Notes: generated from the letters alone by a model not told the origin. 47,041 nt of DNA from Dehalococcoidia bacterium (GCA_030747175.1 JASLLE010000011.1:1-47041), one strand, 5' to 3'. Shown: positions 7,579 through 16,845, numbered from the stretch's first letter. Numbers and translations are program-made.

Positions 7579-8235
7579 ATGCCAACCGCACACGTCAAGA
7601 TATGCGGGCTGCGAGACGCCCGGAACGCCCAGGCCGCCGCGTTGTCCGGCGCGAACATGGTCGGATTTAATTTTGTTGAGGGTGTGCGCAGACAACTTGA
7701 CCCCATGACCGGTGCGTCGGTCATCAAACAGTTCCGCAATTCGCTGTCCGAAGACTCGATGCCCGGGCCGACGGTAGTCGGACTGTTCGGCAATCAGCCG
7801 GTCGAGTTTGTTAGTCGGGTGGTCCGGATGGCGGCGCTGGACATGGTCCAGCTCTGTGGCGACGAAGATGAAGCCTACTACGCGCAGATGGACGTGCCGA
7901 TCCTGAGACAGGTGCGGGTTCGTCCCGAGATGTCTGCCGAAGACCTTGAGCTGTTAGTACACAGCCACCTGGATGCCGGGCGGATGGTCTTGCTGGACGC
8001 TTACGATCCGAACACGCCGGGCGGCACGGGAAAGACCTTCGAGTGGTCAAAGGCGGTGAAGGTTGCGCCGCTGGAGGGGGTTTTGTTGGCCGGCGGGTTA
8101 ACTCCGGAGAACGTGGGTGGGGCGATTGCCGAGCTGGGCGCATGGGGCGTCGACGTGTCATCGGGCGTCGAGACTGACGGCGACAAAGACGACGTCAAGA
8201 TCCATAACTTCGTGACAGAAGCACTGAACGCATAA
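7579..8235 (+). CDS. trpF: Phosphoribosylanthranilate isomerase
   Basis: A 218-residue TIM-barrel enzyme that isomerises phosphoribosylanthranilate to CdRP. The catalytic Cys9 is in VKICGLR, the catalytic Asp is about residue 140 in LLDAYDPNTPGGTGKTF, and the phosphate-binding end reads LLAGGLTPENV and GVDVSSGVE. It is the last tryptophan gene here: trpB and trpA do not follow, and the next gene is on the other strand after a repeat region. The final steps must be encoded elsewhere if the pathway is complete. Confidence 0.95.
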   Translation: MPTAHVKICGLRDARNAQAAALSGANMVGFNFVEGVRRQLDPMTGASVIKQFRNSLSEDSMPGPTVVGLFGNQPVEFVSRVVRMAALDMVQLCGDEDEAYYAQMDVPILRQVRVRPEMSAEDLELLVHSHLDAGRMVLLDAYDPNTPGGTGKTFEWSKAVKVAPLEGVLLAGGLTPENVGGAIAELGAWGVDVSSGVETDGDKDDVKIHNFVTEALNA

Positions 8236-8272
8236 GAAGTTGCTATCCGAGTGGCGGCCGCGCCGCCCGGAA

Positions 8273-8566
8273 GCGAACGCCGGCGCCATGAGGCGAGCAA
8301 CGCAGCGCCCTGAGGGTCTCGAAGGGCCGGGTTGTGCGTACCGACCGTGATCGAGGAACAGGCCTCTCCCTCACCCCAGACCTCTCCCGCTGGGAGTGGG
8401 GCAATGTTGCTGCGAAGGCGAACGCCGGCGCCATGAGGTGAGCCACGCAGCGCCCTGACGTTCTCGAAGGGCCGGGTTGCCCGTCCCGACCGTGATCGAG
8501 GAACAGGCTTCTCCCTCTCCCGCCGGGAGTGGGAGCAGTGTTGCTGCGAAGGCAAACGCCGGGTCC
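8273..8566. repeat. Tandem copies of a dispersed intergenic repeat
   Basis: Two near-identical direct copies, 8273-8417 (145 bases) and 8418-8551 (134 bases), are followed by the first 10-15 bases of a third. Each begins GCGAACGCCGGCGCCATGAGG, contains a CGCAGCGCCCTGA...TCTCGAAGGGCCGGG block, and ends with a CCTCTCCCGC...GGGAGTGGG hairpin and a TTGCTGCGAAG tail. The region fills the 334-base gap between the convergent trpF and kinase genes. Related blocks appear near 5.0 and 30.7 kb. The hairpins may stop transcription from both sides. Confidence 0.85.
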
Positions 8567-8569
8567 CAC

Positions 8570-11500
8570 CTAAGCCCGCAAAATTTCCCGCCGCGACAGG
8601 ATGCGCTCGGTGAGCGGCCACATCCCCAGTTCCCGGGTTATGACGAGCGCCTCGTTTTCCTGGATTTCCGCGGCATCGATATCTCCGCGGTCCCGCAAGA
8701 TTCCTGACGTCCCGGCCAGCGCACGGGCAAGGGCTACCCGATAACCGCCCTGTCGCGATATCCGGATAGCGTCCTGGAAATGAACAAAGGCAGCTTCGTC
8801 ATCGCCAATCAACCTTGCTGCGCTCCCGAACGACAACGCAATCACTTCCACCATTGCTGCACCTTCATCAATCCCGTGCGGAACCAGTAGTTCATAATTC
8901 TCCCGGGCCATGCCGACATTTTCTGCCAGCAATGCCCGTCGCAATAAGCCTCTGCGAACCGAAACGTCGTTCCGCCGTTGGGTACCGTGAAGGGGTATGG
9001 TCGCCACGACCTTCCTAGTTGCAACAGCAATTTCGTCAGACTCGTCAATCACCTCCAAAGCGCTGAACAGGGCGATCTGAGAGTATCCATCTTCGGACAG
9101 AGAATCGGCCATCCCTCTTCCGGTTCGCGTCAGATCGGCGTCTCCTGTCCACAGACCCACTGCCAGGGTAAGTGCGCCGGCCATATTCGGTGCGAAGCGG
9201 GCACCAGCCCGAGCCGCCTCGAGGGCGGCCTCCCAATCGCCTCTCATCAACGTGACGGTTGCGATCGGTTGAAGGGACCGTCCTACCCAGACCGAGTGTC
9301 CAAGTTTCAGCGCGGCCGCCAGATACTCGTCCGCCGCCAGGGCCGCCTCTTCTGCTCGCCCGGATGCAGCCAGTCCGCTGCTGAGCCAGAAGCGTGCACG
9401 CATCTCTGTTTCCGGTTCAGGAAGACGGTCGACCATTTCCAATGCACGTGTTGCCGAATCGATGCTCTCCTCGTTTTTTCCGGCGAATCCCGCAATGTTG
9501 GCTTGCATCGCCAGGGCACGCATCTCGAGAGGTTCGTCCCCGCGTTGCCGGGCCATGTCGATCGCCTCGGCCACCGATCCAAACGCCGTTTCATGATCAC
9601 CCTCGCCAAACGCTATGAAAGCGAACGGAACGAGCAGGTGGCCGCGATCCGGAGATTCAGCACCGACAAGTGTGAGAGCTCTCCGCACGACCGGCTCCAT
9701 TCGCCACAGCATACCCACGTTGTGCGGCTGCGCGGCTAACTCGATGGCCTTCTGGGCGTCACCGGAGTCTGCGTAATGGTCGAAGGCCTTCGTAAGTGAG
9801 TCAGAGGCGGCAGACTCATCATTGACTGCGACCTGGGCGAGTCCAAGTAGAGACAGGATCTCAGCCGTCTCGGCCGACATCGGGCTATCTTCCAGCGCGG
9901 ACGCAACAACGCCCAGATGGGCCACCGCCGCCTCGTAAGCAAACGCATCGAGTGCCCGACGACCGGCGATGCCCGAGTAGTAGACCAGCCTGTCGCCGCC
10001 CAGGACCGGTTCCGCTTCCGAGAAGTGGATCGCCAGTTCATCAGCGTGGTCATCCGCGGCCTCTCCATAAGACCCCTCTAAAGCCTCCGCTATCCGGGCG
10101 TGCAGGCGAACTCTTCGAGCCGCAGACAGTTCTCCGGTGAAGGTTTCCTGGAAGAGGGCATGAGTGAACTGGTAGTCACCCGGTGACGTAGGTAGCTCCT
10201 CGATAACGCGGGCCGCTAGCGCCTCGTCCAACACGTCCAGGAACTGTGATTCGGTGGTCTCCTCTACGATCGAACGCAGCGCACCGAGCGTGAACTGCCG
10301 CCCAACCACCGCCGCGACGGTCAACGTGTCGTTGGCGCGCTCCGATAGCCTGTCGAGCCTGCGGCCAATCACCTCCCGCACTCCTTCAGGAATCCGTAGC
10401 GACCAGGTAGAAGGGCCGCCGGTCCGGGCTTCCGTCAGGTCGCCCGATTGGACCAGTTCCCGCACAACTTCGGTAACGAACAGCGGGTTGCCCTCGGTGT
10501 GTCGGTGAACCGTCGCCGACAGCTCCGCAGGTGGGTCGATGCCGGCTGCGATCTCGATGAAGCGACTCACGTCTTGCTCGGACAGACCTCGCAGTAGCAC
10601 GCGCTCGTAGAGGCGTTCCCTCGCAAGATCTCCCAGGGTCACGGTAAGCGGATGCCTTCGGTTCAACTCCATGTCCCTGTAGGTGCAAATGAGCAAAACA
10701 CGCGACTGGTTCAACTCACGGGCCATGAACTCAAGAAATGCGAGCGATGGCTGATCCGACCAGTGGAGATCGTCGAGCACGATCACTATCGGCCGTGACT
10801 GGCTTGCTGTTTTCAGAAAGCTCGCGATGGAGTCAAACAGTCGGAATCGGGCGCTTTCTGGATCGCTCATTTGCGGCGGGGGCTGGAGGTCGGGCAGACG
10901 GTCCTTTACGTCGGTGACGATCTCCGCCATCACCGAGGCCGAAGAGCCCATCTGGCGACGCAGCTCCTCAGGTTCTATCTCCCTCACATAGGTCCGTATC
11001 GCCTGCACCCAGGGCCAGTAAGGTGGCTGACCTCCCGTCTCGTAGCAGCGGCCCCAGAGCACCTGCGCTCCCCGAAGTCCGGCGTAAGTGGCGAGTTCTT
11101 CCGAGGTCCGCGTCTTGCCGATGCCCGGCTCTCCGACCAGCGTCACGAGTCGGCCCCGGCCCCCGAGCACGTCTTCAAGCGCCGCCTTGAGCTGGTCCAT
11201 CTCGGCCTGCCGGCCCACGAAGACGCCACCAGCAAGGGACTCAAGGCTCGTTTGATCCTGTTCAACAGATTGTCCGCGTGCGGTCAGATCGATCGCGTCC
11301 AGCGCGTTGAGCACGTCCGCTGCGCTATCCGGCCGTTCCGATGGGTCTTTGGAAAGCAAGCGCATGATCAGCGCCTCGAGCGGGCGCGGGCAATCGCCTT
11401 TGTGCCATGTCGGGGCGACGGGAGGAGTGTTTATGTGCTGACCGATGATGGCGATCTCGTCATCGCCGAGGAATGGCGGTCTGCCGGTCACCATCTCGTA

Positions 11501-12442
11501 GAGCATGGCGCCGAGCGAGTACAGGTCGGCTTTGGGAGTGATTTCACCACCTGTCGCCTGCTCCGGCGGCATGTAGGAGACGGTGCCGACCATCATCCCC
11601 TCGCGGGTCAGGCGTGAGCGGTCGGTCATGACTGCCAGCCCGAAATCGCCGATCTTGGCTATCCCTTCCTCCGTCAGCCAGACGTTCCCGGGCTTCAGAT
11701 CGCGGTGGACGATATCGCGGGCGTGTGCGAACTCCAGGCCTTCGCACACCGCCATACCGATCTCGATGGTCCGCTCAAGTGGGAGGCCGCCTGCCAGGCG
11801 GTCACGGGGAACCGCCCCTACAACGTCATCGCGCATCGACCTGTCCGTAGGGGCAGGCCCCTGTGCCTGCCCTCCTCCGTGGGCCACCACCTCCAGCAGC
11901 GCCTCTACATCACCGCCACCCATCAGCTCCGTCACCATGTAGGGCGAGCCGTCATCCTCCTGCCCGAGGTCCAGCACGGCCACGATGTTGGGGTGCACGC
12001 CAAGCCGGCCCATAGCCTGGGCCTCACGCGAGATGCGTTCCTTCGATGTCTGGTCGAAGCCTTCAGTCTTGATCAGAGCAAAAGCGACTTCGCGGTCCAG
12101 CAGGGTGTCGTGGGCCTGGTAGACGCGTTTCTTGCCGCCCTCGCCCAGGAACTTCGAGACCCGGTAGCGGTCGCTCGCAAAGGAGGTCGGGGCTTCACGA
12201 GGGACGTGTGCATCTACTCGGTCTGCCGGCGAAGGGTCCGGGTCAATTGAGAGCGACGACGAGTCCACATCAAGGTGAGGCTCGGCGAGTCCCAGAAACG
12301 CTCTTGCATCTGCGTTATCGGGATCGATGTTGAGAACCGAGCGAGCGATCTCATCGACGCGGGGCCAGTCCAGCGTCTCCGCTGCTTCATCCGCCTGGTC
12401 AAGAAGGCGATCTATGCGTCTCTGCATCCGCTCGCTTGGCAT
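8570..12442 (-). CDS. Serine/threonine protein kinase fused to an AAA-type ATPase and TPR-like repeats
   Basis: A 1290-residue soluble signalling protein with no membrane segment. A short TPR-like N-terminus (residues 1-50) precedes a Hanks-type kinase (about 93-375) with a glycine loop GEGGKKRVY, a VAK-type lysine in ALIK, HRDLKPGN near residue 246 and DFGLAV. Next is a VFVGRQAEMDQL segment and an AAA_16 ATPase with Walker A GEPGIGKT near 436 and Walker B IVIVLDDLHW. The rest is helical repeats. Such PknK/AfsR-like fusions couple kinase and NTPase modules, but the target here is unknown. The kinase domain carries an in-frame palindromic insertion (residues about 188-220). The start could be ATG 12442 or ATG 12427; neither has a strong ribosome-binding site. 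No partner gene is adjacent. Confidence 0.88.
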   Translation of the reverse strand: MPSERMQRRIDRLLDQADEAAETLDWPRVDEIARSVLNIDPDNADARAFLGLAEPHLDVDSSSLSIDPDPSPADRVDAHVPREAPTSFASDRYRVSKFLGEGGKKRVYQAHDTLLDREVAFALIKTEGFDQTSKERISREAQAMGRLGVHPNIVAVLDLGQEDDGSPYMVTELMGGGDVEALLEVVAHGGGQAQGPAPTDRSMRDDVVGAVPRDRLAGGLPLERTIEIGMAVCEGLEFAHARDIVHRDLKPGNVWLTEEGIAKIGDFGLAVMTDRSRLTREGMMVGTVSYMPPEQATGGEITPKADLYSLGAMLYEMVTGRPPFLGDDEIAIIGQHINTPPVAPTWHKGDCPRPLEALIMRLLSKDPSERPDSAADVLNALDAIDLTARGQSVEQDQTSLESLAGGVFVGRQAEMDQLKAALEDVLGGRGRLVTLVGEPGIGKTRTSEELATYAGLRGAQVLWGRCYETGGQPPYWPWVQAIRTYVREIEPEELRRQMGSSASVMAEIVTDVKDRLPDLQPPPQMSDPESARFRLFDSIASFLKTASQSRPIVIVLDDLHWSDQPSLAFLEFMARELNQSRVLLICTYRDMELNRRHPLTVTLGDLARERLYERVLLRGLSEQDVSRFIEIAAGIDPPAELSATVHRHTEGNPLFVTEVVRELVQSGDLTEARTGGPSTWSLRIPEGVREVIGRRLDRLSERANDTLTVAAVVGRQFTLGALRSIVEETTESQFLDVLDEALAARVIEELPTSPGDYQFTHALFQETFTGELSAARRVRLHARIAEALEGSYGEAADDHADELAIHFSEAEPVLGGDRLVYYSGIAGRRALDAFAYEAAVAHLGVVASALEDSPMSAETAEILSLLGLAQVAVNDESAASDSLTKAFDHYADSGDAQKAIELAAQPHNVGMLWRMEPVVRRALTLVGAESPDRGHLLVPFAFIAFGEGDHETAFGSVAEAIDMARQRGDEPLEMRALAMQANIAGFAGKNEESIDSATRALEMVDRLPEPETEMRARFWLSSGLAASGRAEEAALAADEYLAAALKLGHSVWVGRSLQPIATVTLMRGDWEAALEAARAGARFAPNMAGALTLAVGLWTGDADLTRTGRGMADSLSEDGYSQIALFSALEVIDESDEIAVATRKVVATIPLHGTQRRNDVSVRRGLLRRALLAENVGMARENYELLVPHGIDEGAAMVEVIALSFGSAARLIGDDEAAFVHFQDAIRISRQGGYRVALARALAGTSGILRDRGDIDAAEIQENEALVITRELGMWPLTERILSRREILRA
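11787..11872. repeat. Palindromic repeat element inserted in-frame in the kinase gene
   Basis: Three nested inverted repeats are visible. GGCGGT (11797-11802) pairs with ACCGCC (11811-11816). CCCCTAC (11815-11821) pairs with GTAGGGG (11847-11853). GGGCAGGC (11851-11858) pairs with GCCTGCCC (11865-11872). CCGCCT (11787-11792) with AGGCGG (11796-11801) is an alternative. The element is read without a stop and encodes a Gly/Pro/Arg-rich stretch (residues about 191-220) between kinase helices that are normally close together. The composition is that of a REP/MITE-like hairpin rather than of kinase coding sequence. No target duplication was resolved. Confidence 0.75.
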
Positions 12443-12490
12443 AGTGCGGGCGATGATACATCTATCTCTCGACGAGATAGGAAGAAGCGA

Positions 12491-14347
12491 CTATTCGACG
12501 GTGACGGATTTCGCCAGGTTGCGGGGCTTGTCCGGATCGAGTCCGAGCGCGACGCTCGTGTGGTAGGCAAGCTGCTGCATGGGGACCAGCGTAAGCATCG
12601 GTACGATCCACTGCGACGCCACCGGCAGCCAGAGCACTTCATCGGCCAGGCCCGGCATTATCTCGTCGCCGCGTGTCGCCAGGGCGATCACCTCGCCGCC
12701 GCGCGCCTTCACCTCGTGTATATTGCCGACCATCTTGTCGTAGAGCGCGCCTTGCGGGGCCAGTGCCACGGTCGGCATCTCTTCCGAGATAAGCGCTATC
12801 GGGCCGTGCTTCATCTCTCCCGCCGGGTAGCCCTCGGCGTGAAGGTAGGCAAGCTCTTTCATTTTGAGCGCGCCCTCCATCGCCATCGGGTGCAAAGCGC
12901 CCCTGCCCAGGTAGAGAAGGTGGCGTTTGTCCACCAGCTTCTCCTTCGCCAGTTTTTCGCAACGCCCACCGTCCTCGATCATCTCGGCGATAAGTCCGGG
13001 CAGTCGAGACAGGTCGGACACCAGATCGCTTGCACGTTGAGCCGCCAGCCTGTCGCGCCGCGTCCCCAGGTAGACCGCAAGTTGATACAGGACGACAAGC
13101 GAACACATCATCGTCTTGGTTGAAGCTACGCCGATCTCCTGGCCCGCACCCAGGTAGAGCGTTCCATCAGCGACCAGGGTCGCCTGCGTCCCTTCGGCCT
13201 CGACCAGGACCAGTTGCTTTGAACCGGCCGCGCTCGCCAACTCCATCGCCGCAAGGGTGTCGGCCGTCTCGCCGGACTGCGTCACCGAGATCACCAGGGT
13301 CCGCTCGTTCAACGCAGTGTTGCGATACCGGAGTTCCGAGGCGTTCTCGGCCTGGGCCGGGATGCCTGTCAACGCCTCGATCATCTGCGCCCCGTACATA
13401 CAGGAGTGAAGACTCGTTCCCATCCCGGAGACGATCACGCGATCGATCGAACGGATCTCATCATCGGTGTATGGGATTTCGGGCAGATCGATGGTTCCGC
13501 TCTCAAAATCGACCCGTCGGCGCATGGCCGACGAAACGGTCTCTGACTGTTCGGCGATTTCTTTCGCCATGAAGTGCGGGTGCTCGCCTTTTGCCGCGGC
13601 CTCAAAGCTGCGGCCTGTCTTGAACACGGGCCGGTCCAGCGGTTCGCCCAGCAGGTCTGTGAACTCGACTCGCGACGGCTCGATGGAAGCCACTTCTCCG
13701 CTGCGCAGGTATACGACGCGATCGGTGTGCGGAAGGATCGCCAGGACATCACTCGCCAGCAGGTGGAACCCGTCGCCGATTCCGACCACGATTCCTCCCG
13801 CATTGCCCAGCCGTACACCCACGATCACCCCGGGCTGGTCCGCGAATGTGGCAACGAAGGACGAAGCGCCGTGGAGACGCCGAGCGGCGCATCGCACCGC
13901 GGTGGCAAGGGTTTCACCGGCTTCAACACAGCGAGAAACCAGGTGTGCGATGACCTCGCTATCTGTCTCCGAGGTGAACTCGACCCCGGAGTCAACCAGC
14001 TCGGTCCGAAGTTCCATGTAGTTCTCGACGATGCCGTTGTGGACAACGGCCACACGGCCATCTGCGCTCGTATGTGGGTGAGCGTTCGGGATCGTGACGC
14101 CGCCGTGCGTGGCCCAGCGCGTGTGAGCGATCCCCACGTTCGGGGCGCTCTCGCCGTTGATATCTTGAGCGGCAACCGCGTCCGCAAGCTGATCCACCCC
14201 CAGGGCACGTGTGACGGTGATCACCCCGCTGCCGTTCTGGACGCCAATGCCGGCGCTGTCGTAGCCGCGATACTCCAGTGTCCGAAGGCCGGACACGAGT
14301 ATCGGGGCTGCCGGTTTCGGGCCGGCGTAGGCGATGATTCCGCACAT
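12491..14347 (-). CDS. glmS: Glutamine--fructose-6-phosphate aminotransferase (isomerising)
   Basis: A 618-residue enzyme that makes glucosamine-6-phosphate from fructose-6-phosphate and glutamine, feeding cell-wall amino sugar synthesis. I chose ATG 14347 because the next codon is the catalytic Cys of MCGIIAY, which must be N-terminal after Met removal; the longer frame to 14563 would bury it. The N-terminal class II amidotransferase domain is followed by two SIS sugar-isomerase domains (SGMGTSLHSC and VTQSGETADT), and the protein ends in the canonical KPRNLAKSVTVE. It follows plsC on the minus strand with a 55-base gap. No glmS ribozyme-like core was recognised in that short gap. Confidence 0.96.
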   Translation of the reverse strand: MCGIIAYAGPKPAAPILVSGLRTLEYRGYDSAGIGVQNGSGVITVTRALGVDQLADAVAAQDINGESAPNVGIAHTRWATHGGVTIPNAHPHTSADGRVAVVHNGIVENYMELRTELVDSGVEFTSETDSEVIAHLVSRCVEAGETLATAVRCAARRLHGASSFVATFADQPGVIVGVRLGNAGGIVVGIGDGFHLLASDVLAILPHTDRVVYLRSGEVASIEPSRVEFTDLLGEPLDRPVFKTGRSFEAAAKGEHPHFMAKEIAEQSETVSSAMRRRVDFESGTIDLPEIPYTDDEIRSIDRVIVSGMGTSLHSCMYGAQMIEALTGIPAQAENASELRYRNTALNERTLVISVTQSGETADTLAAMELASAAGSKQLVLVEAEGTQATLVADGTLYLGAGQEIGVASTKTMMCSLVVLYQLAVYLGTRRDRLAAQRASDLVSDLSRLPGLIAEMIEDGGRCEKLAKEKLVDKRHLLYLGRGALHPMAMEGALKMKELAYLHAEGYPAGEMKHGPIALISEEMPTVALAPQGALYDKMVGNIHEVKARGGEVIALATRGDEIMPGLADEVLWLPVASQWIVPMLTLVPMQQLAYHTSVALGLDPDKPRNLAKSVTVE

Positions 14348-14402
14348 AGGCGGCTCGTTGCTCCCTGGGTAATCCTGGTTGTTCGCCGTGTAAAGGGGTC
14401 TG

Positions 14403-15095
14403 TCAGTTGCCCGTCGGCTCGATGGTAGTTGTGAAGGAGAACGGAGCAGTTGCCGCTTCTTTATACACTCCGCGGTAAGTTTCAGGCAGGAGCGCGGCGA
14501 TTCGCCCCATGACCTCGGTGGCAGCGGCCTCCGTATCGTCCCTCGACAATTTGCCCGCCACATTTATACGGAATGGGCGGCCAATGCGCACGCGGATAGC
14601 GCCGCTGGGTTTGAACACCCTGAGCACGGAGCGCATGCCCTCGACCCCGGTCATGCCGACCGGGAGTATCGGGGTACCGGCACGAGCCGCCAGCGGGACG
14701 ATCCCGGTGTAAGCCTTCTTCATTGCTCCGGGATTTCGAGTCCCCTCAGGAAAAAGGGCGAGCGTTGCCCCGGGACGCTTCAGCTCTGACAGGGCCCATC
14801 GAAGCGCGGTCATGTCCATCTCCCCCCTCTTCAAGGGCTGCGCGCCGTAGGAGCGCAGGAACCAGCGACCAATGGGCGTAACGTTCTTGAAGATCGCCTC
14901 CTTCGCCAGGAAACGAGTATCGCGTCGCAACGCGGTGGCGAGGACCGCGGGGTCCAGATTGCTCTGGTGGTTTGCGATAACAAGTATCGATCCATCCGTC
15001 GGTATGTTCTCTCGGCCTTCTGTCCCGTAATCGGCGAACAAGGCCAGTGTGACACGTAGCGCGCGGTTGGAAACCCGGTGCACGAAAAAGCTCAT
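14403..15095 (-). CDS. plsC: 1-acyl-sn-glycerol-3-phosphate acyltransferase
   Basis: A 230-residue PlsC-type acyltransferase that adds the second acyl chain to make phosphatidic acid at the membrane. The catalytic HX4D motif is His43-Asp48 in NHQSNLDP, and the substrate motif FPEGTR is present with a PILPVGMTG segment further on. No strong membrane helix is seen; the N-terminus is only moderately hydrophobic, as in many short family members. The start codon overlaps the cmk stop by one base (TGATG), so it is probably translated by coupling with cmk. The cmk-plsC pair is a common arrangement. Confidence 0.93.
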   Translation of the reverse strand: MSFFVHRVSNRALRVTLALFADYGTEGRENIPTDGSILVIANHQSNLDPAVLATALRRDTRFLAKEAIFKNVTPIGRWFLRSYGAQPLKRGEMDMTALRWALSELKRPGATLALFPEGTRNPGAMKKAYTGIVPLAARAGTPILPVGMTGVEGMRSVLRVFKPSGAIRVRIGRPFRINVAGKLSRDDTEAAATEVMGRIAALLPETYRGVYKEAATAPFSFTTTIEPTGN

Positions 15096-15802
15096 CAGCC
15101 GTCGCCACCATCTTTTACGAGCTGACTGCCGCCGCGAGCCAGCATCTCAAGGCGATCAACCACTTCTCCGAGTCCGAGATCATCGGTCGGGAGAGTGACG
15201 GCGTCTTCTGCCGGCTTCAGGGGAGCGATTTCGCGCGTTGAGTCAAGTTCGTCCCTGCGACGAAGATCGGCAAGGACTGTCTCGAACGCTATGTCTGATC
15301 CGGATTCAAGTAGCTGATTGTGACGCCGGCGCGCCCGAACGTCCACCGAAGCGTCCAGGTAGATCTTGAGGCCGGCGCCGGATAGAACGACAGTACCGAT
15401 ATCGCGTCCCACCATCACTATCCGGCCTTTTTCAGCGATCTCCCGTTGCAGTCGCACGAGCACCTCGCGTACGCCGGACACCGCCGATACCGCGGACACG
15501 GACCGGTCCACCTCGGGGCTGCGGAGTTCATCTGTCACGTCGACTGATTCGACCATCACCCGACTCTCTTCGCCGGAGCCGGCCTCCAATTTCAATTCGG
15601 CATGCGATGCGAGTCGCGTAAGCGCGACGGGATCTTGCAGCGATACGTCGTTCTGCAGAGCAAGGTAGGTGATGGCCCGGTACATCACGCCCGTGTCCAG
15701 GAACATGTGGCCCAGTCGGGTGGCGAGCTTCCGTCCGGCCGCTGTTTTGCCCGAGCCTACCGGCCCGTCGATCGCAATGAATGGGGCGACATCCGTAGTC
15801 AA
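15095..15802 (-). CDS. cmk: Cytidylate kinase
   Basis: A 235-residue nucleoside monophosphate kinase that phosphorylates CMP and dCMP. The P-loop GPVGSGKT is at residues 13-20, followed by LDTGVMYRAITYLAL, GRDIGTVV, and RRRHNQLLESG/RRDELDSTREIAPLKPAEDA, all standard for Cmk. The start is a TTG (15802), supported by AGGA six bases upstream; no ATG fits. It heads the minus-strand set cmk-plsC-glmS. The gap upstream holds a perfect TATAAT on this strand at 16008-16013. Confidence 0.95.
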   Translation of the reverse strand: MTTDVAPFIAIDGPVGSGKTAAGRKLATRLGHMFLDTGVMYRAITYLALQNDVSLQDPVALTRLASHAELKLEAGSGEESRVMVESVDVTDELRSPEVDRSVSAVSAVSGVREVLVRLQREIAEKGRIVMVGRDIGTVVLSGAGLKIYLDASVDVRARRRHNQLLESGSDIAFETVLADLRRRDELDSTREIAPLKPAEDAVTLPTDDLGLGEVVDRLEMLARGGSQLVKDGGDG

Positions 15803-16205
15803 ATCGATTCCTTGGTATTTTGAGGCCGGGGTTCCCCGGGCCGGCGGATACTCACTGTCCCGAGACCGCCGGATTGAAATAACTTGAAAGCATCCGTGCC
15901 GTCCCGGTCAGCGCTCGGGATCTGAAGGTTTCATCCGCCGGCAGAACCTTTCCCGTTGATAGGGCTGATCTTCCGTGTCGCGTAGCCAGCCCGACGAACG
16001 CTCACAGATTATATTCCCGGCCCTGGCACGGTTATCCACGGTGGTGATTGCGCGTATAAATTCCCATGGTTGGTGGGTACCCGGTTGACGGCCGTCTGGA
16101 TATTCTTCATAAAATGGGAGATTCGCCCACGATCGTCGAGTCGGCTTCATCCCGGGCGAGATCGTGGAAAGATTGCGAAATGTCGTTTAACCAGGAGTGG
16201 ATCGA
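15803..16205. other. Divergent intergenic region between cmk and cvpA
   Basis: A 403-base gap with no supportable gene. It holds a perfect TATAAT on the minus strand (16008-16013), though without a convincing -35 element, and a plus-strand promoter at 16085-16113. A TTATCCACG sequence at 16032-16040, one mismatch from a DnaA box, stands alone. Short open frames here have no ribosome-binding site or recognisable sequence. Confidence 0.6.
16085..16113 (+). promoter_or_regulatory. Sigma-70-like promoter for cvpA
   Basis: TTGACG at 16085-16090 and CATAAA at 16108-16113 are 17 bases apart. They lie about 90 bases before the cvpA start. The -35 is strong and the -10 is partial. Confidence 0.5.
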
Positions 16206-16838
16206 ATGAACGTGTTCGACTGGGTGTTGGTCGCCGTATTTATCGTCGGCGCCCTCCTCGGGCTGAAGTGGGGCCTCGTCCAATCCGTGCTGAACCTCGT
16301 GGCGGTCTACGTCGCAATGCTCGTCGGGGCGCAGTTTGCGGACGGGCTGGTTGAACGGTTCACCGATGACATAGAGAACGAATCGGTCACAACGGCGATC
16401 GGCTACGTAGTCATATTCCTCGGGGTGTTCATAGTCGCCCAGATAGTGGGCAAGATCATCCGGGCGATGTTGACCGTTGTATTCCTCGGGTGGGTCGACA
16501 GGCTTGGCGGCATCGTGGTCGGTATATTGCTGGGCGCAATTCTCGCCACGGGGGTCGTGACCGCAATGGCGCGTGTCGCCTACCCTCAAGACGACGAGTA
16601 CCTGGAAAGAATCGCCAACTCGGCAACGTCGGCGGACAAAGAGAGTCTTTTCCAGGAACTGGCCGGGTTGTACGGGCGGGCGAAGGTAAAAGGATGGCTC
16701 GCCGACTCAACACTGGTTCCGAGGATTCTGGACGCCAGGGGTCAGTTGCCCGCAGACGCACTCGGCTTGATCCCTGGAGAGTTCGCCACCGCGCTCGATA
16801 CGCTGGAAGCTGATATCGCAGACGACGAAGAAAGTTGA
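16206..16838 (+). CDS. cvpA: CvpA family membrane protein
   Basis: A 210-residue inner-membrane protein. Four hydrophobic segments are visible at about residues 3-20, 26-42, 62-85 and 97-118, with the CvpA-like FDWVLVAVFIVGALLGLKWGL start and GWVDRLGGIVVGILLGAI in the last helix. The C-terminal third is soluble and acidic. CvpA proteins were named for colicin V production and are now linked to envelope stress tolerance; the exact role is unknown. I chose ATG 16206 because CAGGAG lies about 9 bases upstream. A hairpin follows at 16846-16875. Confidence 0.85.
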   Translation: MNVFDWVLVAVFIVGALLGLKWGLVQSVLNLVAVYVAMLVGAQFADGLVERFTDDIENESVTTAIGYVVIFLGVFIVAQIVGKIIRAMLTVVFLGWVDRLGGIVVGILLGAILATGVVTAMARVAYPQDDEYLERIANSATSADKESLFQELAGLYGRAKVKGWLADSTLVPRILDARGQLPADALGLIPGEFATALDTLEADIADDEES

Positions 16839-16845
16839 CGTTTTA

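Noticed and set aside
8273-8566. CRISPR array
   Set aside because: Units are 134-145 bases, only two full copies, with no spacer pattern and no cas genes.
8243-8569. Open frames within the tandem repeat
   Set aside because: They repeat the same Arg/Pro-rich peptide because the DNA repeats; no start signal or family.
16032-16040. A DnaA-box-like TTATCCACG as part of an origin
   Set aside because: A single copy with one mismatch, far from dnaA; the paired perfect boxes at 37.7 kb are a better candidate.
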